Positions 32,654-40,975 of a stretch of 64,000 nt of DNA are shown one piece after another. The translations under genes and the position numbers were made by a program. The notes below the pieces were generated by a model, which did not search any database, was not told where the DNA came from, and saw only the letters and a program-made list of their open reading frames with translations. Source of the DNA: Paucibacter sp. B2R-40 (lineage in GTDB: Bacteria; Pseudomonadota; Gammaproteobacteria; Burkholderiales; Burkholderiaceae_C); contig NZ_JAJIRP010000002.1 of the NCBI RefSeq assembly GCF_025717555.1, forward strand, positions 62,001-126,000. The letters are read 5' to 3'. How positions within the stretch are numbered: the first letter of the stretch is position 1; each line of letters begins with the position of its first letter.

Positions 32654-33532
32654 ATGTCAAAGTCAAAGCTACTTGCTCTCGTCATGTCGGTCAGTTGCGC
32701 AGCGGCCAGCGCCGGGCCGATGACCGTCACCGAGCTCACCTTGTTCCGCGACGGCGATCGGGCGAGTTGGCTGGCCGGGCAAAACATATGGCTGAATGAT
32801 CGCTTTGACAATGGCGACGCTTTTCACGGCCCGACCTTTACGAACGGCAATATTGCCAGCTACAGCCTGCAGTCGCTGGCCGCCGGCGCCGACCCCAATC
32901 TGGCAGCACAAGAAGTTGGCGGTGCACTGCTGTTGGATGCCAGCTATGCGGAACCTTCGCCCGGTGCTACTGGCGGCATAGGCAAGTCTTTGAAGCTGCG
33001 CCTCGCGACCAACACCAACACCGCCGGCAGTGGGCTGGACAAATCGCGCAGCTTCGCAGCCGCCCTGACGATATCGATGCAAAGCCTGCCCGAAGTGGGT
33101 CAATCCTGGGGCCTGCGAATGAGCGATTCGTTCAGCAACTCGAATGACTATATTGAACTCAATGTGTTCAGCAACAGCAATGCCAGCTGGGTACAGTTTC
33201 GCAAGCAGGATTTCCTCAATCAAACCGTCACCGTCCTCGGCACTGCCGCGCTGAACATGCCCAGCGGTGCCAATGGTTTGATTCTGGCCATCAGCCATGA
33301 CAGCGCCGGTAGTGATGTGATCTTCGGCAACTATGGCTATGCCGACGACAACGGTTTGATGAGCGGCACGCTGAAGACCTTTGCCACCAGCACCACCGCT
33401 TTCCACGGCGAAGACCACACCCGCATTGAGATGCGTGCCACCCAAGCCGTGCCTGAGCCGAGCACTTGGGCGCTCTGGGCAGCCGGGGCCGGCCTGCTCT
33501 TGGCCCGCCGCCGGCGCACGCGCAGGGATTGA
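32654..33532 (+). CDS. PEP-CTERM sorting-domain protein
   Basis: Exported protein of 292 residues. The start MSKSKLLAL opens a signal peptide (cleavage near AAASA-GPM); AGGA lies about 10 bases upstream. The mature part is beta-rich with Asn/Ser-rich stretches (SDSFSNSNDYIELNVFSNSN) like carbohydrate-binding or choice-of-anchor domains. The C-terminus is VPEPSTWALWAAGAGLLLA followed by RRRRTRRD, the sorting signal. Its stop abuts the stop of xdhC on the other strand. Confidence 0.85.
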   Translation: MSKSKLLALVMSVSCAAASAGPMTVTELTLFRDGDRASWLAGQNIWLNDRFDNGDAFHGPTFTNGNIASYSLQSLAAGADPNLAAQEVGGALLLDASYAEPSPGATGGIGKSLKLRLATNTNTAGSGLDKSRSFAAALTISMQSLPEVGQSWGLRMSDSFSNSNDYIELNVFSNSNASWVQFRKQDFLNQTVTVLGTAALNMPSGANGLILAISHDSAGSDVIFGNYGYADDNGLMSGTLKTFATSTTAFHGEDHTRIEMRATQAVPEPSTWALWAAGAGLLLARRRRTRRD

Positions 33533-34351
33533 TCAGCGACCTTGCAGCAACTGCGCCAGCACCGCGATCGCGATCACCTCGGGCTGTTTGCCGGCAATCC
33601 CGGGCAAGCCGATCGGGCAAGTCACATGCATTAATTCGATCTCGCTGAAGCCGCGCTCTCGCAAGCGAGCACGGAAACTGGCCCACTTGCTCTTGCTGCC
33701 AATCAGCCCGATGAAAGGCAGATCGGCCTGTTCGCGCTGGCGCAGCAAGCAAGCCGCCAACACATCGAGGTCTTCGGCGTGGCTGAAGCTCATGATCAAG
33801 ACCCGACTGCCGGCACGCAGCTCTTGCACCGCAGCCTGCACCGGCTCGCTGTGCTCGGCCTGCACATGGGTGGGCAAACCGGGAGGAAACACTTCATCGC
33901 GGCTGTCAAACCATTGGACTCGGCTCGGCAGACGACTCAATAGGTCGATGATGGCGCGGCCGACATGGCCGCCGCCGAACAAGGCCACCGGCAAGCGCTG
34001 AGCTTCCAACGGCGCCAAGCGCGTGCGCAAGTCAGCCAGTTGCCCAGCCGAGGGCCGGGCCGGCAGCAGTTCGAAACTCAGGTCGACCACGCCCCCGCAG
34101 CATTGGCCCAGGCTCGGGCCAAGGGGGAAACGTCTCTGCAAGGCTGAGCCCTGCCCGCCAAGCAAGGCCCGCGCATGCGCTGTGGCCTCGAACTCCAACT
34201 GCCCGCCGCCGACGGTGGCAATCAGCGCCCCTGCGGTCACGGCCATCCAGGCGCCGACCTCGCGTGGCCCACTGCCCTGCACCCGCGTCACTTGCACCAG
34301 CACCGCTGGGCCGTTGTACAGCGCCGTCAGCAAGTCGTCCAAAGCAGCCAA
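33533..34351 (-). CDS. xdhC: XdhC, xanthine dehydrogenase maturation factor
   Basis: Accessory protein of 272 residues that binds and sulfurates molybdenum cofactor and inserts it into xanthine dehydrogenase. The XdhC N-terminal signature VTRVQGSGPREVGAWM, the cysteine pair in LGQCCGGVVDLSFE, and the C-terminal Rossmann-like part (VALFGGGHVGRAII, FIGLIGSKSKWASFRARL, CPIGLPGIAGKQPEVIAI) are all clear. The start is TTG, preceded by GGGGGAG and by an in-frame stop three codons earlier; no ATG is available before residue 36. It lies six bases after uraH. The dehydrogenase genes themselves are outside the window. Confidence 0.92.
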   Translation of the reverse strand: MAALDDLLTALYNGPAVLVQVTRVQGSGPREVGAWMAVTAGALIATVGGGQLEFEATAHARALLGGQGSALQRRFPLGPSLGQCCGGVVDLSFELLPARPSAGQLADLRTRLAPLEAQRLPVALFGGGHVGRAIIDLLSRLPSRVQWFDSRDEVFPPGLPTHVQAEHSEPVQAAVQELRAGSRVLIMSFSHAEDLDVLAACLLRQREQADLPFIGLIGSKSKWASFRARLRERGFSEIELMHVTCPIGLPGIAGKQPEVIAIAVLAQLLQGR

Positions 34352-34357
34352 GATGCG

Positions 34358-34735
34358 TCAGCTCCCCCGGTAAGTGGAATAGCTCCAAGGACTGGCGAGC
34401 AAGGGCACGTGATAGTGCAGGCCCGCGTCGGCAATGCCAAAGTCCACCGGCACCCAGTCAAGAAAGGCCGGCTCGGGCAAAGCCACGCCGAGCGACTTGA
34501 AATAGTCGGCCACGCCGAACAGCAGCCGATAGCGCCCGGGCAGGCAAGCAGCCCCCTCCAGCAGCGGCGCGTCAGTTCGCCCGTCCTGGTTCAGCACCCA
34601 GCGCTTGAGCAACTGCGGCGCAGCCCCTTCAAACCGCAGCAACTCCACCGGCATGCCGGCCGCCGGCGCACCGTGCATGGTGTCCAGCACATGGGTTGAC
34701 AGCCATCCCGCTGTCGCAAGTCCTAACTGCACCAT
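34358..34735 (-). CDS. uraH: 5-hydroxyisourate hydrolase (transthyretin-like)
   Basis: Hydrolyses 5-hydroxyisourate, the product of PuuD, to OHCU. The protein is 125 residues from the chosen start, which has AAGGCGG upstream; an ATG six codons earlier is also possible. Signatures: [20 protein letters not shown] at the N-terminus, the central GRTDAPLL, and the C-terminal [18 protein letters not shown] with the family's YRGS end. The active-site His of LSTHVLD, Arg of GRTD and HYHVPL are present. It is divergent from puuE and co-directional with xdhC. Confidence 0.93.
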   Translation of the reverse strand: MVQLGLATAGWLSTHVLDTMHGAPAAGMPVELLRFEGAAPQLLKRWVLNQDGRTDAPLLEGAACLPGRYRLLFGVADYFKSLGVALPEPAFLDWVPVDFGIADAGLHYHVPLLASPWSYSTYRGS

Positions 34736-34801
34736 CAGATCACCGCCTTGCATTGAAAATTAAGGCACAGTGTAGGCACAGCGGCCCCGAGCTACACGAC
34801 G

Positions 34802-35764
34802 ATGCGACCCAAACTAGCAGCAAGTAACTATCCACGCGACCTGATCGGCTACGGCGAACACCCGCCGCAGGCCCAGTGGCCGGGCCAGGCCCGCATCGCG
34901 CTGCAGTTCGTCTTGAACTATGAAGAAGGCGGCGAAAACTCGGTGCTGCATGGCGACGCCGGCTCCGAACAATTCCTGTCCGAGATGGCCAGTCCCCCTG
35001 CCTACCCGGCGCGTCATCTCTCGATGGAGAGCATCTATGAATATGGTTCGCGCGCCGGCGTCTGGCGACTCTTGCGCGAATTCGAGTCTCGCGGCTTGCC
35101 CTTGACGGTGTTCGGCGTGGCGATGGCGCTGGAGCGCCACCCCGAGCTGTGTCAAGCCTTGGTCGGCATGAACCATGAGATCGCCTGCCATGGATGGCGC
35201 TGGATCAGCTACCAAAACCTTGATGAGGCGACCGAGCGCGAACATATGGCCCGGGGCATGGACATCTTGCAGCGCCTGACCGGCGAGCGAGCCTCGGGCT
35301 GGTACACCGGCCGCGACAGCCCCAACACCCGCCGCCTGGTGGCAGACTACGGCGGCTTCGAGTACGACAGCGATTACTACGGTGACGATCTGCCGCTGTG
35401 GTTGCAGGTGCGCAAGAGTGACGGGTCGCTAGCGCCCCATCTGGTCGTGCCCTACACGTTGGACTGCAACGATATGCGCTTCGCACTGCCGCAGGGCTTC
35501 TCGACCGGCGATGAGTTTTTCGAGTATCTGCGCGACAGCTTCGACCTGCTCTACGCGGAAGGCGCCGAAACGCCGAAGATGATGAGCGTGGGCATGCATT
35601 GCCGCCTGCTCGGCCGCCCAGGGCGAATGCGTGCACTGCAGCGTTTTCTCGACCATGTGGAAAAGCATGAGCGGGTCTGGATTTGCCGGCGCGTCGACAT
35701 TGCTCGGCATTGGCGCAGCGTCCACCCTTTTGATGCCAACACCGCTTTTACCTGGGAGCGCTGA
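34802..35764 (+). CDS. puuE: Allantoinase PuuE (cofactor-independent, polysaccharide-deacetylase fold)
   Basis: Opens the allantoin ring to allantoate. 320 residues, family-typical. YPRDLIGYGEHPPQAQWPG at the N-terminus, the NYEEGGENSVLHGD region, HEIACHGWRWISYQ and GWYTGRDSPNTR are characteristic of the PuuE branch of the NodB-fold family, which does not use metal. It begins a rightward run with the uraD fusion (3 bp gap), the M20 peptidase and the PCuAC gene. Confidence 0.93.
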   Translation: MRPKLAASNYPRDLIGYGEHPPQAQWPGQARIALQFVLNYEEGGENSVLHGDAGSEQFLSEMASPPAYPARHLSMESIYEYGSRAGVWRLLREFESRGLPLTVFGVAMALERHPELCQALVGMNHEIACHGWRWISYQNLDEATEREHMARGMDILQRLTGERASGWYTGRDSPNTRRLVADYGGFEYDSDYYGDDLPLWLQVRKSDGSLAPHLVVPYTLDCNDMRFALPQGFSTGDEFFEYLRDSFDLLYAEGAETPKMMSVGMHCRLLGRPGRMRALQRFLDHVEKHERVWICRRVDIARHWRSVHPFDANTAFTWER

Positions 35765-35767
35765 AGC

Positions 35768-37555
35768 ATGTTGCTGAACCTGACCCAATTGAACGCCGCC
35801 AGCCCGGCCGAATTTGTGCAGTTGCTGGCCGGCACCTACGAGCATTCGCCCTGGGTCGCCGAAGCCGCCAGCGCCGCTCGCCCCTTCACCAGCTTGGCCG
35901 GCTTGAAGCTGGCGCTGGCTGATGCGGTGCGCGGCGCCGGCCGCGAGCAGCAATTGACCTTGATACGCGCTCACCCCGAATTGGCCGGCAAAGCCATGGT
36001 GAGCCAAAGTCTGACGGCCGAGTCCAGCGACGAGCAAGAGCGTGCCGGTCTGACCCATTGCTCGCCGATCGAACTCGCGCGCATTCGGCAACTCAATGCC
36101 GACTATGCCGCCAAGTTCGGCTGGCCCTTCATCCTGGCCGTGCGCGGCCCGCGTGGCCTGGGTCTGAACCGAAGCGAGATCATCGCGAGCTTCGAGCGTC
36201 GCCTGCAGAGCCACCCGGAATTGGAGCTGAGTGAATGCCTGCGCAATATTCACCGCATCGCTGAGATCCGCTTGAATGACAAGTTTGGCCAGTCGCCGAC
36301 GTTGGGCAATCAGTTGTGGGATTGGGCCGAAGCGCTGGCCGTCCATTCCGACCCTGGCTTCAAAGAGGCCGGCGAGCTGACCGTCACCTACCTCACCGAT
36401 GCACATCGGGCCTGTGCGGCGCAGCTGCAGCAATGGATGGCACTGGACTGCGGCTTTGACGAGGTCGGCATCGACGCCGTCGGCAATGTGGTCGGCATTT
36501 ACCGCGGCCTTAGCCCGAACGCCAAGCGTCTGCTGACCGGCTCTCACTACGACACGGTGCGCCGCGCCGGCAAATACGACGGTCGCCTGGGCGTGCTGCT
36601 GCCCATGCTCAGCGTGCGCGAGCTGCGCGCGAGCGGCCGCCGCCTGCCCTTTGATTTGGAAGTGGTGGCCTTTGCCGAGGAAGAAGGCCAGCGCTACAGA
36701 GCCACTTTTTTGGCCTCCAGCGCCTTGACCGGCGACTTCGATCCCGCCTGGCTGGATGAATTGGACGCCGAGGGCGTGAGCATGCGCGCCGCGATGCAAG
36801 CTGCCGGCCTGCCCGCCGAGCTGAGCCCTATTCAAGCGCTGCGGCGCGACCCGGCCGACTATCTCGGCTTTGTCGAAGTGCATATCGAACAAGGTCCGGT
36901 GCTGAACGAGCTGGACCTGCCGCTGGGCGTGGTCACTTCGATCAACGGCAGCCGGCGCTACTCTGGCGAAGTAATCGGCGTGGCCGCCCATGCCGGCACC
37001 ACACCGATGGATAGGCGCCGCGACGCCGCGGCCGCCGTGGCCGAGCTGATCCTTTATGTCGAGCAACGCGCCGGTACGCATCGGGAGCAAGTGGTCGGCA
37101 CGGTCGGCATGCTGGAGGTCCCGGCCGGGGCCATCAATGTGATCCCCGGCCGCTGCCGCTTCAGCCTGGATCTGCGCGCCAGCAGCGATGCCGCTCGCGA
37201 TGCGCTGGACGCCGATGTGCGTGCGGCTCTGGCCGTCATCTGCCAGCGCCGCAGCCTCCAGTGGCAATTGACCCCCACCATGGCCGCCGACGCCGCCCCC
37301 AGCGATGCCGGCTGGCAAGCGCGCTGGGAGGCCGCGGTGGTCGCCTTGGGCCTGCCGGCTCATCACCTGCCCTCGGGCGCCGGCCATGACGCACAGATGC
37401 TGCACCGCCTGCTGCCGCAAGCGATGCTGTTTGTGCGCGGCGGCAACGGCGGCATCAGCCACAACCCGCTGGAGCAGCTCAGCAATGACGATGCCGAGCT
37501 GGCGCTGCGGGCCTTTCAACAGCTGCTGGAAAACCTTGCCAAGGACATGTCATGA
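35768..37555 (+). CDS. Bifunctional OHCU decarboxylase / allantoate amidohydrolase
   Basis: A 595-residue fusion of two pathway enzymes. Residues 1-170 are OHCU decarboxylase (UraD): AGTYEHSPWVAE, the catalytic His in LIRAHPELAGK, FGWPFILAVRG and EIRLNDKFG. Residues 185-595 are an M20 allantoate amidohydrolase: metal-site motifs GSHYDTVRRAGKYDGRLG, FAEEEGQRY, HIEQGPVL and GISHNPLE, plus AHAGTTPMDRRRDA. UraD makes S-allantoin from OHCU; the amidohydrolase takes allantoate to ureidoglycolate, so PuuE acts between the two halves. Start ATG lies 3 bp after puuE. The downstream gene overlaps its stop by four bases. Confidence 0.92.
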   Translation: MLLNLTQLNAASPAEFVQLLAGTYEHSPWVAEAASAARPFTSLAGLKLALADAVRGAGREQQLTLIRAHPELAGKAMVSQSLTAESSDEQERAGLTHCSPIELARIRQLNADYAAKFGWPFILAVRGPRGLGLNRSEIIASFERRLQSHPELELSECLRNIHRIAEIRLNDKFGQSPTLGNQLWDWAEALAVHSDPGFKEAGELTVTYLTDAHRACAAQLQQWMALDCGFDEVGIDAVGNVVGIYRGLSPNAKRLLTGSHYDTVRRAGKYDGRLGVLLPMLSVRELRASGRRLPFDLEVVAFAEEEGQRYRATFLASSALTGDFDPAWLDELDAEGVSMRAAMQAAGLPAELSPIQALRRDPADYLGFVEVHIEQGPVLNELDLPLGVVTSINGSRRYSGEVIGVAAHAGTTPMDRRRDAAAAVAELILYVEQRAGTHREQVVGTVGMLEVPAGAINVIPGRCRFSLDLRASSDAARDALDADVRAALAVICQRRSLQWQLTPTMAADAAPSDAGWQARWEAAVVALGLPAHHLPSGAGHDAQMLHRLLPQAMLFVRGGNGGISHNPLEQLSNDDAELALRAFQQLLENLAKDMS

Positions 37556-38811
37556 ATCCCTATGAGCAAATCGACCAATGGGTCGATACGCATTTCAACG
37601 AAGAAGTGCAATTCCTGCAGGCGCTGGTGCAGGTACCCACCGACACGCCACCGGGCCATAACGCGCCGCATGCCGAGCGCACGGCCGAGTTGCTGGCAGC
37701 AATGGGTTTGAACGCCGAAAAGCATGAAGTTCCGGCCGAGCTGGTCCACGCCCATGGCTTGCAGTCCATCACCAATTTGATCGTGCGCCGCCGCTACGCG
37801 GAGGCCGGCCCGGTGATCGCGCTGAACGCACATGGCGATGTGGTGCCGCCGGGCGAAGGCTGGAGCCATGGTCCTTACAGCGGCGAGCTGGTCGGCGACT
37901 TGCTAACGGGCAAGGTCTACGGCCGCGCGGCCGCCGTCAGCAAAAGCGACTTTGCCACCTACAGCTTTGCACTGCGGGCGCTCGAGTCACTGGGCCTGCC
38001 CTTGCAAGGCGGTGTCGAGCTGCACTTCACTTATGACGAGGAATTCGGCGGTGAGCTCGGCCCCGGCTGGCTGCTGAAAAAGGAATTGAGCAAACCCGAC
38101 CTGCTGCTGGCCGCCGGCTTCAGCTATCAGGTGGTGACGGCGCACAACGGCTGCTTGCAGCTGGAAGTGACGGTGCACGGCAGAACAGCGCATGCCGCCT
38201 ACCCGGACAGCGGCGTGGACGCCTTGCAGGCAACGGTGGCAATTTTGAATGCGCTTTATGCACAGAACGAACAATACAAAAAGACCTGCTCCGAGGTCGA
38301 GGGCATCTCGCACCCGTATTTGAATGTGGGCCGCATCGAAGGCGGCAGCAACACCAATGTCGTACCCGGCAAGGTCACGTTCAAGCTCGACCGCCGCATG
38401 ATCCCCGAGGAAGACCCGGTCGCGGTGGAGGCCAATATCCGCGCGCTGATACGCCAGGCGGCGGAAAATTTTGAGTCCGACCCGCCCATCAGCGTCGACA
38501 TCAAACGCCTGCTGCTGGCCCACTCGCTGAAACCAAAACCCGGCAACCAGACTCTGGTCGCTGCCTTGCAAAAACATGGCGAGGCGATCTTCGGCGAGCC
38601 GATTCCGACCTCCGGAACACCGCTCTACACCGACGTTAGGCTTTACGGCGAGCACGGCATCCCGGCGGCGATTTACGGCGCCGGCCCACGCACGGTGCTG
38701 GAGAGCAACGCCAAGCGGGCCGATGAACACCTGAATCTGGCCGATCTGCGCGGCGCGACCAAGGTGGTGGCGCGCACGCTATTGGACTTGCTGCATAGAA
38801 TCGAGCCATGA
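37552..38811 (+). CDS. M20-family metallopeptidase/deacylase
   Basis: Protein of 419 residues overlapping the amidohydrolase stop by four bases. LNAHGDVVPPGEGWSHGPY, TYDEEFGGELG and the dimerisation-domain segment HGRTAHAAYPDSGVDA place it in the ArgE/DapE/CPG2 group. The usual metal-bridging Asp motif (GRGxxDxKG) reads GRAAAVSKSDF: Val occupies the expected Asp position and an Asp follows the Lys by two residues. The position in the purine operon suggests it acts on a ureido compound or an amide product of the pathway, but this is inference. A peptidase function cannot be excluded. Confidence 0.85.
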   Translation: MNPYEQIDQWVDTHFNEEVQFLQALVQVPTDTPPGHNAPHAERTAELLAAMGLNAEKHEVPAELVHAHGLQSITNLIVRRRYAEAGPVIALNAHGDVVPPGEGWSHGPYSGELVGDLLTGKVYGRAAAVSKSDFATYSFALRALESLGLPLQGGVELHFTYDEEFGGELGPGWLLKKELSKPDLLLAAGFSYQVVTAHNGCLQLEVTVHGRTAHAAYPDSGVDALQATVAILNALYAQNEQYKKTCSEVEGISHPYLNVGRIEGGSNTNVVPGKVTFKLDRRMIPEEDPVAVEANIRALIRQAAENFESDPPISVDIKRLLLAHSLKPKPGNQTLVAALQKHGEAIFGEPIPTSGTPLYTDVRLYGEHGIPAAIYGAGPRTVLESNAKRADEHLNLADLRGATKVVARTLLDLLHRIEP

Positions 38812-39272
38812 ACAAAACACTCCCCCAAGCCCTGACAGCCCTGCTGCTGATCCTGAGCGTTGCCGAAGCTACAGCACAAGTCGAAGTCAGCCAGCCCTGG
38901 GTGCGCGCTACCGTCGCGCAGCAAAAAGCCACCGGCGCGTTTTTTCAGCTCAAGGCCAAGACCGATGCTCGCCTCGTCGAGGTGCGCTCCAGTGTGGCCG
39001 GCGTCGCCGAGGTGCACGAGATGGCGATGGACGGCGCGGTGATGAAGATGCGCGCCGTGCCCAGCCTGGCCTTGCCGGCCGGCCAGACGGTGGAACTCAA
39101 GCCAGGCGGCTATCACGTGATGCTGATGGACCTGAAAGCGCCGATCAAGGCCGGTGACAGCGTGCCGCTGACGCTGGTGTTCGAGGGCGCCGATAAAAAG
39201 CGCGAGACTCTGGAGATCAAGGCCGAGGCGCGCCAGCTGGGATCGCCGGCTGCGCCAACAATGGCTCACTGA
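38808..39272 (+). CDS. PCu(A)C-type periplasmic copper chaperone
   Basis: Periplasmic protein of 154 residues with a signal peptide (cleavage near EATA-QVE) that delivers copper(I) to cytochrome oxidase or other cuproproteins. The copper site is visible: VHEMAMDGAVMKM supplies His, Met and Met, and GGYHVMLMDLK supplies the second His and Met. The start overlaps the M20 gene by four bases, so it is co-transcribed with the purine genes although its role differs. Copper genes resume at 40431 after an opposite-strand gene. Confidence 0.92.
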   Translation: MNKTLPQALTALLLILSVAEATAQVEVSQPWVRATVAQQKATGAFFQLKAKTDARLVEVRSSVAGVAEVHEMAMDGAVMKMRAVPSLALPAGQTVELKPGGYHVMLMDLKAPIKAGDSVPLTLVFEGADKKRETLEIKAEARQLGSPAAPTMAH

Positions 39273-40363
39273 GTCGCATTGCCCTCGACCGGCAATTGCT
39301 CCGCGCGCCAGCGCAACATGCCGCCGGCCAGATTGGCGACCTGCGCCAAACCCGCTTTTTGCAGCAACACGGTCGCCTGCGCCGAACGCGTGCCCGAGCG
39401 GCAGATCGCCACCACCGGCCGATTCGCTTCGATCAACTCGCCGGCATGCGCGGCCAGTTGCGACAGCGGCAGCAGACGGGCGCCGGCGATATGGCCGAGC
39501 GCGTCGCTGAACTCGGCCGGCTCGCGCACATCGATCAGCTGCACCTCGCCAGATCGCTCGGCCAAACGCTCGGCCAACACCGCCGGCTGTATCTCCCAGA
39601 TGCCGCTGAAGGTGAAGGTCAGCGGTGCCCAGGCTTGCTCGACGCCGGTCTCGACGTCGGGCCGGCCACAGCGCAAATTGGCCGGCACGGCGATGTCCAT
39701 CAGCTTCGGGTGCGGCAGCCCGAGATTACTCATATAGCCGCTGAAATCAGCCTCATTGACCTCGCCTCCCAGGCGCGGGTTGAAGCGCCGCTCCTCGGCC
39801 ACGCTGGTGACGGTCAGGCCGCGATAGTCATGGCCAGGGTAGAGCAAACAAGCATCGGGCAGCGACAGGATCTGGCTCCGCACTGACTGATACAGCAGTT
39901 GCGGGCTGCCTTGCTGGAAGTCGGTGCGCCCACAGCCACGGATCAACAGGCTGTCGCCGGTGAAGGCCATGCTGTGGTCGTCGAGCACATAGCTCAGGCA
40001 GCCGCTGGTATGGCCCGGCGTGGCACGCACTTCCAGATAGCGCGCGCCGAAACCTACGCGCTCGCCATGTTCTAGCAGTCGATCGGCAAAGGCGGCGCCG
40101 GCCTGCCCGGACAACAAGATCTGGCTGCCGCAACGCTGTTTCAAACCCCAGGCGCCGGTCACATGATCGGCATGCACATGGGTGTCCAGCGTCGCCAGCA
40201 GGCGCAGGCCCAGCTCGCGCAGCAAGGCGGCGTCGCGGCGCTGGTGTTCAAACACCGGGTCAATGATCAGCGCCTCGCCGGTCAGCGAATCGCCCAACAC
40301 ATAGGTGTAGGTCGACGAGAGGGGATCGAAGAGCTGGCGGAAGATGAGCGGCGAGTTGGACAT
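39266..40363 (-). CDS. Persulfide dioxygenase (ETHE1-like) fused to rhodanese
   Basis: Protein of 365 residues. Residues 1-230 are a metallo-beta-lactamase-fold persulfide dioxygenase: THVHADHVTG, TPGHTSGCLSYV, TGDSLLIRGCGRTDFQ and YPGHDYRG give the iron ligands. Residues 260-365 are a rhodanese domain with active Cys in AICRSGTRS. Such fusions oxidise glutathione persulfide and transfer sulfane sulfur. The start MSNSPLIF has AAGGAG upstream. Its end overlaps the PCuAC gene tail by seven bases on the opposite strand. Confidence 0.92.
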   Translation of the reverse strand: MSNSPLIFRQLFDPLSSTYTYVLGDSLTGEALIIDPVFEHQRRDAALLRELGLRLLATLDTHVHADHVTGAWGLKQRCGSQILLSGQAGAAFADRLLEHGERVGFGARYLEVRATPGHTSGCLSYVLDDHSMAFTGDSLLIRGCGRTDFQQGSPQLLYQSVRSQILSLPDACLLYPGHDYRGLTVTSVAEERRFNPRLGGEVNEADFSGYMSNLGLPHPKLMDIAVPANLRCGRPDVETGVEQAWAPLTFTFSGIWEIQPAVLAERLAERSGEVQLIDVREPAEFSDALGHIAGARLLPLSQLAAHAGELIEANRPVVAICRSGTRSAQATVLLQKAGLAQVANLAGGMLRWRAEQLPVEGNATQ

Positions 40364-40430
40364 GGGCTTGGGCTCCTTGCTAAAGGAACAGTTTAGGGGC
40401 GGCCGATCCAAGCTCGCTAGAATCCCGCCC

Positions 40431-40847
40431 GTGCACCTCCGATTCTCCAAGCCCACAACCCTAAGCCGCTGGCTGGTCGTCATGACCTTCTTGCTGGCTG
40501 CGCTGATGCCTGCTTTGTCGCAGGCCTTGGCTCATGCCCGTGGCGATGTGGCGGCCTGGAGCCAAGTGTGTCGCAGCAGTGTGATCTCACCGCGAGCCTC
40601 CAGTTCGGTATTGGCGGCGCAGGCGGATCGCCAAGACTCGCAAACATCGGTGCACGGCTTGTTCGCCAACTGCCCCTATTGCGCGCTGCATACGCAAGAC
40701 CTGGCACCGCCGCCGGCAGCACTTGCAAGCACGGTGCTTTTGCTGCCCCTGAGTTTCGAAATGCCGGAGCGCTTCTACAGCGCACCCAACAGTGCCCACG
40801 CCTGGGCGCCGGCGCAATCTCGCGCACCACCGCTCGCGCTGGCCTGA
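40431..40847 (+). CDS. DUF2946-like small protein of copper cluster
   Basis: Protein of 138 residues from a GTG start, with an N-terminal hydrophobic segment (LVVMTFLLAALMPALSQALA). The feature of DUF2946 is the CPYCALHTQD motif near residue 83 following FAN, a likely metal site. Such small membrane-anchored or exported proteins are commonly encoded just before TonB-dependent copper receptors, as here. An ATG at codon 18 is an alternative but would break the hydrophobic segment. Confidence 0.78.
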   Translation: MHLRFSKPTTLSRWLVVMTFLLAALMPALSQALAHARGDVAAWSQVCRSSVISPRASSSVLAAQADRQDSQTSVHGLFANCPYCALHTQDLAPPPAALASTVLLLPLSFEMPERFYSAPNSAHAWAPAQSRAPPLALA

Positions 40848-40868
40848 TTCACCTGCGCTGAAAGAGCG

Positions 40869-40944
40869 GCCGGCCTAGCCCGCGCCCGCCTCCTTCCCCT
40901 GTACTGCCCACGCCCGCCCGGTCAATCAACAAAACTAGGCCGGC
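40869..40944 (+). promoter_or_regulatory. Long-range inverted repeat in receptor leader
   Basis: GCCGGCCTAG at 40869-40878 and CTAGGCCGGC at 40935-40944 are perfect 10-bp arms 56 bases apart, ending 31 bases before the receptor's ATG. Paired in RNA they would close a large loop. I see no known riboswitch core inside it. It may be an operator pair or a leader structure. Confidence 0.4.
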
Positions 40945-40975
40945 GCTTGGGCGCCGATCGAATCGATTTCCAAAC

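Noticed and set aside
35429-37519. A 696-codon open frame on the minus strand
   Set aside because: Antisense to puuE and the uraD-amidohydrolase fusion, both certain genes.
40848-40975. Possible cobalamin riboswitch before the TonB receptor
   Set aside because: The leader is too short and lacks a recognisable B12 box; copper neighbours also argue against it.
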